Source of the DNA: Chryseobacterium rhizosphaerae
GTDB taxonomy: Bacteria > Bacteroidota > Bacteroidia > Flavobacteriales > Weeksellaceae
Length of the DNA: 64,000 nucleotides
Direction of reading: 5' to 3'
Assembly (NCBI RefSeq): GCF_003385455.1
Contig: NZ_QNUF01000018.1
Span: 35,157 to 99,156, forward strand
The position numbers and the translations under genes were made by a program. This document shows positions 57,994-64,000 of this stretch, one piece after another (the stretch's first letter is position 1; each line of letters begins with the position of its first letter). Under the pieces are notes generated by a model, which ran no database searches, was not told the DNA's origin, and saw nothing but the letters and a program-made list of their open reading frames with translations.

Positions 57994-60900
57994 TTAATTA
58001 CTGGCAGCTGTTTTAAGGATTAGGTCAATGATCTGTTCTTTCTGTTCCAGCATCGTTTGATGGGATGCATTAATAGGATAAACAGATAATAAATCACGGT
58101 TTTCCATGATGGAATCTACATTATTATAGGCTGATCCCTGTACATGGCTGTTAAATGATTCATTGAAGGTTTCTCCCTTAAGCATTGCCTTGAATAAAAC
58201 CACTTTTGTTGAAGTAAGATTATTTGAAATATTTTCTTTAATAATCGTATACTCAGCTGACATAAAGTTTTTAGTGGCTGTAAACCGGCGGTCATCAACA
58301 GGAATATTGAGTTTCTCACTCAGCTCTTCATCTGTAGGAAACGAAAGGAATTCTACCAGTTTCTGATCAGAGGCGTAGAAAATAGTATCCAGCAGATAAA
58401 CTGTAATTTTCTGATGTCCTCTGTTCTCAAGCTCTGAGGCAATCTCCAGTGCAATATTTCCACCCAAAGACCATCCTAACAGGATATATTCTTCCTGATG
58501 ATTATCTTTCCGGATGTCATCAATATGATCCAGATAATAATGAGCAAGCCCTTTCAGGTTACTAATCTTCTCTTCATTGTATAAGTTATAGGAATCTACT
58601 CCATAACAGTTATATTCTGCTTTTAACTGTTCTGCCAATGACTGATAGACTTCACAACCTCCGTTTCCAGGATGTATCAGGAACATTTTTGGATTGCTAT
58701 TCTCCTGATTAAAGGCAACGATAGGCTTATACTCTTTCCCGTAGCTCATTATCGTTTTAGAAAGTTTACTTATCGTTTTCTCTTTAAACAATTCTACAAT
58801 TTTGAGCTGAACATCCAGCTGCTGCTGTATCCTGTTGATCAGTTTAATAGCCATGATACTATTTCCTCCTAATTTGAAGAAATCATCATGAATACTAACT
58901 CCTTCCGGATCCAGATCCAATACTTCTCCATAGATACCGGCAAGTTTTCGTTGCAGATCATTTTCAGGAGCGGCATATTCTGATATTCCGATAAACTCAG
59001 GCTCAGGAAGGCGTTTTCTGTCTGTTTTTCCGTTGATAGTGAGAGGAAGACGTTCCAGATGTATATACACATTCGGAATCATATAATCCGGAAGTGTTTC
59101 TGATAAGAATTCAGAAATCATATGGGGGTCTATTACCGGATCAGAAACATAGTATCCGGCAAGATATTTCATTCCTCCTCTGTTTTCTTTGGCCAGAACA
59201 ACGGCCTGCTTCACTCCAGGATACTGAAGTAACCTGTTTTCAATTTCTCCAAGCTCAATTCTATATCCGCGGATCTTCACCTGGAAGTCATTTCTGCCCA
59301 TATATTCCAATTCACCATTAGCCAGCCAGCGTACTAAGTCACCGGTCTTATATAGCCGTCCATTCTTTCCTTTTTCTTTTTGTTCTAACGTCTGGAATGG
59401 ATTGTTCAGGAAGCGTTCTTCTGTCAACTCAGGTTGGTTTAAATAACCTCTGGCAACACCTGCTCCCCCTATATAAAGCTCTCCTACTGCCCCTACAGGA
59501 ACAGGACGGAAATGGGCATCCAATACATAAACCGTCATGTTGTTGATAGGATCCCCGATATTTAATGGATTGCGATCTTCTTTATAATAATGAAGTGTTG
59601 TACAGACTGTTCCTTCGGTTGGCCCGTACTCATTTACCAAGATGATATCCTCAATATTTTTATCCAGGGCAGGGAAACTTTCCCCTCCGGCAAAAATCAG
59701 CTTCAAGTGGGTTCCATAATCTATAACCTCCCTCAATAAAGCTGGTGGTATAAAGGAAACTTCTATATTATTTTCTTTGATATAGTCATTAAGTTCGTTC
59801 ACTGATGTTCTAAGGTCATTGCTATACATCCACAAGGTATTCCCGTTACATAATGCCGGAAATGCTTCATAGACAAAGGCATCGAATACATAATTTGAAA
59901 AACATCCCACTTCCTGGTATTCTTCAAGTCGGTGAACTTTTATCATTGATTCTATAAGGTTGATCACTCCAGAATGTTCAATCATTACTCCCTTAGGAAG
60001 TCCCGTCGTTCCACTGGTGTAAATCACATAAGCCAGATTGGCCGGGCTTACCTTGGCAGCAGGATTGCCAGAGTTTGACTGATCAAGCTTTTCTATAACC
60101 TTTTCGCTATCCAGTACAATCAACTCTGCTTTCCCTAAAGAAGATTCTATTAATGTATTGACTCCATTTTTCTGGGTAAGAACCACTCTGGCCTCAGTAT
60201 CTTTTACAATATGATTAAATCGCTCTGCCGGATATGATGGATCCATAGGAACATATGCCGCTCCGGCTTTCATCACAGCAAGGATTGCAATAATTATATC
60301 TTCAGAACGCTCAAGACATAGAGGTACCAGATCATCCGGCTGAAGATGATATTCATTGATAAGGTGATTGGCCAAACGATTGGCTCTTTCATTCAGTTCA
60401 CGGTAGGATAATCTTATATTCTGATAGACTAAAGCCGTAGTGTCAGGAGTCATTTCAACCTGATTTTCAAAAAGCTGATGAATCGTAAACTTATCCTGAT
60501 ATCCTTTCTGGGTATTATTCCAAACGTCTACGATCTGTTTGCTTTCCTTCTCCGCGATCAGAGAAAGCTCATTAATTCTTGTATTCCCTGTTCCTGATTT
60601 TACCATCTGGTTCAGAAGGAATTGATAAGAATTTGCCATACGGACAATTGTTTCTTTTCTAAACAGAGAGGTTGCATAGTTGAAGGTCATCTGTATCGCT
60701 TCCGGACCATCATTTACCATTGTCGTCAGATCAAACTTTGCAGCCTGATAGTCAACTTCACCATCAAAAGAATAGAATAAGTCTTCATCTTCCTTAGCAG
60801 TCGAATCTCCGCCACCAAAATTCTGCAGTCCAAACATTACCTGGAAGACAGGGTGTCTGGATGTATCCTGTTCTACTCCTAATTCTTCCACAAGCTTCTC

Positions 60901-63900
60901 GAATGGAAGATCCTGATGAGATTGTGCTTCCGTCACCGAACCTGCCACCTGAAGGATAAAGTCTTTTACCTTTTGCTCTGAGTCAATTTTCTCTCTTAAA
61001 GCCAGGGTGTTTACAAAGAAACCGATGATATCTTCAAGACCGGCATAATGACGGTTGGCAATAGGGCTTCCCACTACAATATCTTCCTGACCGGAATAGG
61101 CTGAAAGCATCAGATAATATCCACTCAGCATGACACTGTATACACTTACTCCAAGGTTTCTGGAGATCCCTCTGATCCCTTCGGATATTTCTCCTGATAT
61201 ATCAACATTAATTGTTTCTCCTTCATAAGAGATGTCTGCAGGTCTATGGAAATCCGTTGGTAAATCCAGACTTTGATAATCATCGAATTTAACCTTCCAA
61301 TACTCAATCTGACTATCCAAACGTTTACCTGAAAGATAATTACGCTGCCATAACGCAAAATCTTTATATTGAATCTTCAATTCAGGAAGTGTAGAAGCTA
61401 TTCCTAATGATAATGTATGATAGAGACTGCTCAGTTCCTTTAAAAAGACCTCTGTAGACCATCCGTCAAAAGCAATATGATGAATCACAACAGACAGATA
61501 CTGCTGCCCCTTGAAGCTGAAGATATTGATCTCTACAGGAATTTCTGAATCCAGACGGAAGACTTTATTGGCACATTTGTTTATGTGCTGATCCAATTCT
61601 TCTCTCGTCTCTACTTCTGTTATTTTAAATTCAGGAATAAAATCTGTAACTATCTGATACCCTACTCCATCTTCATTCGTTTTGATCAATGTGCGGAGCA
61701 CTTCATGACGCATTACTACCGCTTCAAGAGCTTTACACAGAACGGAAACATCCGTTTTCTGATTCAGAATAACAGTCATTGGAATATTATACGCACTGCT
61801 TCCTCCTTCATACGCTTCTATAAACCAAAGTCTTTCCTGTGCAAAAGATAAACGCTGCTCTTCAGGCGATGATATTGCTATCGGGGTTATGGTTATCTGT
61901 TCATCATTATGATCTTCTCCACTTAATACATTGGCCAGAGAAACTATAGTCTTATGAGTAAGTACCTTAGCCACTTTCACCTGTATACCAAGTTCCTGCT
62001 TGATCTTACCGGCTAACTTAATCGCCATGATACTGTTTCCTCCTAATCGGAAGAAGTCATCATGGATACTGATGTTTTCAGGGGCAAGTCCCAGCACTTC
62101 ACCGTAAATTCGGGATAGTGTTCTCTGTAACTCATTTTCTACGGCTACATATTCTCTATCTCCATTGAAGTCGGGTTCAGGAAGCTGTTTTCTGTCTAGC
62201 TTACCATTGATGGTCAATGGTAAAGAGGTGAGATGAACAAAGACACTCGGTACCATATATTCCGGTAAAGAGGAGGATAAATACTCAGTAAGGAGTTCAT
62301 TATCCAGCTCTCCGGCTGATACATAATATCCGGCAAGGTATTTCATCCCCGCATTGTTCTCTTTGGCCAATACCACAGACTGTTTTACTTCAGGATGCTG
62401 AGACAATCGGTTTTCGATCTCTCCAAGCTCTATTCTGTAACCCCGGATCTTCACCTGGAAGTCATTTCTTCCAATGTATTCTATATTGCCATCAGGAAGC
62501 CAACGCACAAGGTCTCCCGTACTGTACAATCTTCCATTTTCTCCATTCTCTTTCTGTTCTTTCGTTTGGAAAGGGTTAGCAATGAAACGCTCTTCGGTCA
62601 GATCAGCACGGTTTAAATAGCCTCTTGCTATTCCCACTCCTCCAAGATAAAGCTCACCTACAGCACCTACAGGGACTAAACGATGGGACTCATCCAGTAC
62701 ATAAGCTGAACTGTTCCCTACCGGACGGCCAATCAAATGAACATCTCCATGTTCTACCTGTTTGTAAGTGGCATAGATCGTTGCTTCGGTAGGGCCGTAA
62801 AGGTTGTACAACACTTTCTCTTCTGACCAGTATTTTCCTGTTTCATAATCACAAGGCTCTCCTGCATACAACAAACCTTTAAGGAATGGGTAAGACACAC
62901 GCGGAAGAACAGAAAGCATCACCGGTGGTAAATAGGTATAAGCAATTTCATTAGAAACTAAGTATCTGCTGATAGCATCGGCATCCTTCTTCGTTTCTTC
63001 ATCCAACAGGTGAAGTTCGTTTCCATACAGTAAACTGTTGAAAAACTCGGATACGGATACGTCAAAAACGTATGACGTATAAGCAGTTATTTTCTCTCCT
63101 TCACTGAAACCATAAGCCTCTCTTACCTGAGAAACAACGTTGACTACATTCTTATGTTCCACCATCACTCCTTTAGGCAGTCCCGTGGTTCCACTGGTAT
63201 AAATAACATAGGCCAGATTATCTGATTGAACTTCCGTAACAGGATTTGAGACTTCCTGTAATTCCAGAATCGTTTGGAAAACAGAATCGTTTATAGAAAT
63301 AGTTGTTACTGAACCTGTCACTTTTTCTATAGTGCTTTCTTCAGCAATAACTATTTTACTGCCTGTATCTTTAAGAATGTGTTCTATTCTGTCTGAAGGA
63401 TAAGAGGGATCCATAGGAACATAAGCTGCCCCGGATTTTAATACTCCTAAAATAGCAATCAGCATGTGTTCTGAACGCTCCAGACATAGTGGAACTAAAT
63501 CATCCGGTTCAAGGGCATATGTTTTTATCAGATAATTTGCCAGGCGGTTTGAACGCTCATTAAGCTCTTTGTAGCTTAATCTAACATCTCCATAAACCAA
63601 CGCAATCGCTTCAGGAGTTCTTGATGCCTGAGATTCAAATAAATCAGAAAGGGTTTTATCTGAAACTACAGATTCTACCACATTCCAGGACTGGATGAGT
63701 TTTAGCTGATTATCAGAAACATAATAAAGCTTATCTGTTGTGATTTTCTTATTTTTCAGGATCTGATCTAAAAGAGTTTCCATTCCTTCAATCAACTGCT
63801 GTATCGTTTGTTCTTCAAAAAGAACGCCTTCATAATTGATCTTGACGGTTACACTATCTCCCTGTTCCGAAGCCATAATTCCCAATGGATAATCAAGCTT

Positions 63901-64000
63901 CTCTACAGAGTCCATGAATACAAATCCCAACTCATTACCCTCACCTCCCTTAGGTACCGGATAGTTCTCATACACAAATAAGCTGCTGAAAATCCTGCGT
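57994..64000 (-). CDS. Nonribosomal peptide synthetase, terminal part (C-end, A, PCP, C, A, PCP, TE)
   Basis: The minus-strand frame is open to the window edge, so the protein continues beyond position 64000. Domains in protein order: the end of a condensation domain (IFSSLFVYENYPVP), adenylation 1 (YTSGTTGLPKGV, NLYGPTEATIY, TGDLVRWLPDGNIEYIGRNDFQVKIRGYRIE), carrier 1 (DDFFRLGGNSIMAIKL), condensation 2 (VVIHHIAFDGWS with an intact HHxxxDG), adenylation 2 (NEYGPTEGTVC), carrier 2 (DDFFKLGGNSIMAIKL) and a type I thioesterase (FLIHPGNGG, LLGWSLGGNIAL) that would release the product. No epimerisation or methylation domain is present in the visible part. The product is unknown; adjacent genes provide the editing thioesterase, an exporter and a regulator. 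Confidence 0.95.
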   Translation of the reverse strand, partial: RRIFSSLFVYENYPVPKGGEGNELGFVFMDSVEKLDYPLGIMASEQGDSVTVKINYEGVLFEEQTIQQLIEGMETLLDQILKNKKITTDKLYYVSDNQLKLIQSWNVVESVVSDKTLSDLFESQASRTPEAIALVYGDVRLSYKELNERSNRLANYLIKTYALEPDDLVPLCLERSEHMLIAILGVLKSGAAYVPMDPSYPSDRIEHILKDTGSKIVIAEESTIEKVTGSVTTISINDSVFQTILELQEVSNPVTEVQSDNLAYVIYTSGTTGLPKGVMVEHKNVVNVVSQVREAYGFSEGEKITAYTSYVFDVSVSEFFNSLLYGNELHLLDEETKKDADAISRYLVSNEIAYTYLPPVMLSVLPRVSYPFLKGLLYAGEPCDYETGKYWSEEKVLYNLYGPTEATIYATYKQVEHGDVHLIGRPVGNSSAYVLDESHRLVPVGAVGELYLGGVGIARGYLNRADLTEERFIANPFQTKEQKENGENGRLYSTGDLVRWLPDGNIEYIGRNDFQVKIRGYRIELGEIENRLSQHPEVKQSVVLAKENNAGMKYLAGYYVSAGELDNELLTEYLSSSLPEYMVPSVFVHLTSLPLTINGKLDRKQLPEPDFNGDREYVAVENELQRTLSRIYGEVLGLAPENISIHDDFFRLGGNSIMAIKLAGKIKQELGIQVKVAKVLTHKTIVSLANVLSGEDHNDEQITITPIAISSPEEQRLSFAQERLWFIEAYEGGSSAYNIPMTVILNQKTDVSVLCKALEAVVMRHEVLRTLIKTNEDGVGYQIVTDFIPEFKITEVETREELDQHINKCANKVFRLDSEIPVEINIFSFKGQQYLSVVIHHIAFDGWSTEVFLKELSSLYHTLSLGIASTLPELKIQYKDFALWQRNYLSGKRLDSQIEYWKVKFDDYQSLDLPTDFHRPADISYEGETINVDISGEISEGIRGISRNLGVSVYSVMLSGYYLMLSAYSGQEDIVVGSPIANRHYAGLEDIIGFFVNTLALREKIDSEQKVKDFILQVAGSVTEAQSHQDLPFEKLVEELGVEQDTSRHPVFQVMFGLQNFGGGDSTAKEDEDLFYSFDGEVDYQAAKFDLTTMVNDGPEAIQMTFNYATSLFRKETIVRMANSYQFLLNQMVKSGTGNTRINELSLIAEKESKQIVDVWNNTQKGYQDKFTIHQLFENQVEMTPDTTALVYQNIRLSYRELNERANRLANHLINEYHLQPDDLVPLCLERSEDIIIAILAVMKAGAAYVPMDPSYPAERFNHIVKDTEARVVLTQKNGVNTLIESSLGKAELIVLDSEKVIEKLDQSNSGNPAAKVSPANLAYVIYTSGTTGLPKGVMIEHSGVINLIESMIKVHRLEEYQEVGCFSNYVFDAFVYEAFPALCNGNTLWMYSNDLRTSVNELNDYIKENNIEVSFIPPALLREVIDYGTHLKLIFAGGESFPALDKNIEDIILVNEYGPTEGTVCTTLHYYKEDRNPLNIGDPINNMTVYVLDAHFRPVPVGAVGELYIGGAGVARGYLNQPELTEERFLNNPFQTLEQKEKGKNGRLYKTGDLVRWLANGELEYMGRNDFQVKIRGYRIELGEIENRLLQYPGVKQAVVLAKENRGGMKYLAGYYVSDPVIDPHMISEFLSETLPDYMIPNVYIHLERLPLTINGKTDRKRLPEPEFIGISEYAAPENDLQRKLAGIYGEVLDLDPEGVSIHDDFFKLGGNSIMAIKLINRIQQQLDVQLKIVELFKEKTISKLSKTIMSYGKEYKPIVAFNQENSNPKMFLIHPGNGGCEVYQSLAEQLKAEYNCYGVDSYNLYNEEKISNLKGLAHYYLDHIDDIRKDNHQEEYILLGWSLGGNIALEIASELENRGHQKITVYLLDTIFYASDQKLVEFLSFPTDEELSEKLNIPVDDRRFTATKNFMSAEYTIIKENISNNLTSTKVVLFKAMLKGETFNESFNSHVQGSAYNNVDSIMENRDLLSVYPINASHQTMLEQKEQIIDLILKTAASN

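Noticed and set aside
63973..63975. GTG as start of the NRPS
   Set aside because: The frame is open upstream to the edge, and the residues there (IFSSLFVYENYP) belong to a condensation domain, so it is internal.

Overview
The window looks like a chromosome segment of a Bacteroidota bacterium of the Chryseobacterium/Flavobacteriia type. The signs are AT-rich DNA, promoters of the TAnnTTTG (-7) class instead of E. coli-type -10 boxes, few Shine-Dalgarno sites, a type IX secretion (T9SS) C-terminal signal, a fused SpmA/SpmB protein, ExbB/ExbD/TonB and TonB-dependent receptor genes, and family members lacking metal-binding motifs usual elsewhere (AccD without its zinc finger, endonuclease III without its Fe-S cluster). 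The genus call is an inference from protein style; no database was consulted.

Layout. 0-9 kb: housekeeping genes (bestrophin-like channel, MORN-type secreted protein, SpoU-family rRNA/tRNA methyltransferase, CBS protein, NAD kinase, class II aldolase, accD, SpmAB-like membrane protein). 9-16.6 kb: small unknowns, an exbB-exbD-tonB-like operon, a DUF885 lipoprotein peptidase, a DinB-like protein, endonuclease III and a Bcp peroxiredoxin. 16.7-22.3 kb: acetyltransferase, manC, SprT-like, TolC-like and folC. 22.37-22.56 kb: two identical tRNA-Val(TAC) genes. A lone tail-spike-like beta-helix gene (22.7-24.3 kb) follows, bracketed by two copies of the same 31-bp terminator. 24.3-28.1 kb: three glycosyltransferases with sufE and a small membrane protein. 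28.2-36.9 kb: clpC, mnmA, an outer-membrane barrel, and several unknowns including a membrane protein with a Cys/Gly-only tail.

37.1-54.9 kb is the most informative part. A LytTR response regulator, a histidine kinase carrying a 2TM domain, and three separate 2TM-domain genes are split into two blocks (37.1-38.6 and 50.1-51.8 kb). Between them lies about 11 kb of accessory DNA: an XRE regulator, a T9SS-tagged small protein, a 2160-residue SpvB/FG-GAP/YD-repeat (Rhs) polymorphic toxin with a GIY-YIG/URI-like tip, a one-base-overlapping putative immunity gene, a second possible immunity gene and an erythromycin-esterase-like secreted protein. Fragments resembling the 3' end of rmuC lie at both edges of the island. 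Three promoters (2TM-2TM-regulator, kinase-2TM, and a TonB-dependent receptor operon) carry the same pair of boxes, TTACyGAAwGGyA, spaced exactly 21 bp and sitting 30-31 nt upstream of a TAnnTTTG element. I read this as an unreported LytTR regulon that autoregulates and controls a TonB receptor.

55-64 kb: an AraC-type regulator, a TetA-like MFS exporter, a type II thioesterase and the last part of a nonribosomal peptide synthetase (end of a C domain, then A-PCP-C-A-PCP-TE). The NRPS runs off the right edge. Together they look like the end of a peptide natural-product locus with its own editing enzyme and exporter. The left edge cuts a cupin-like gene.
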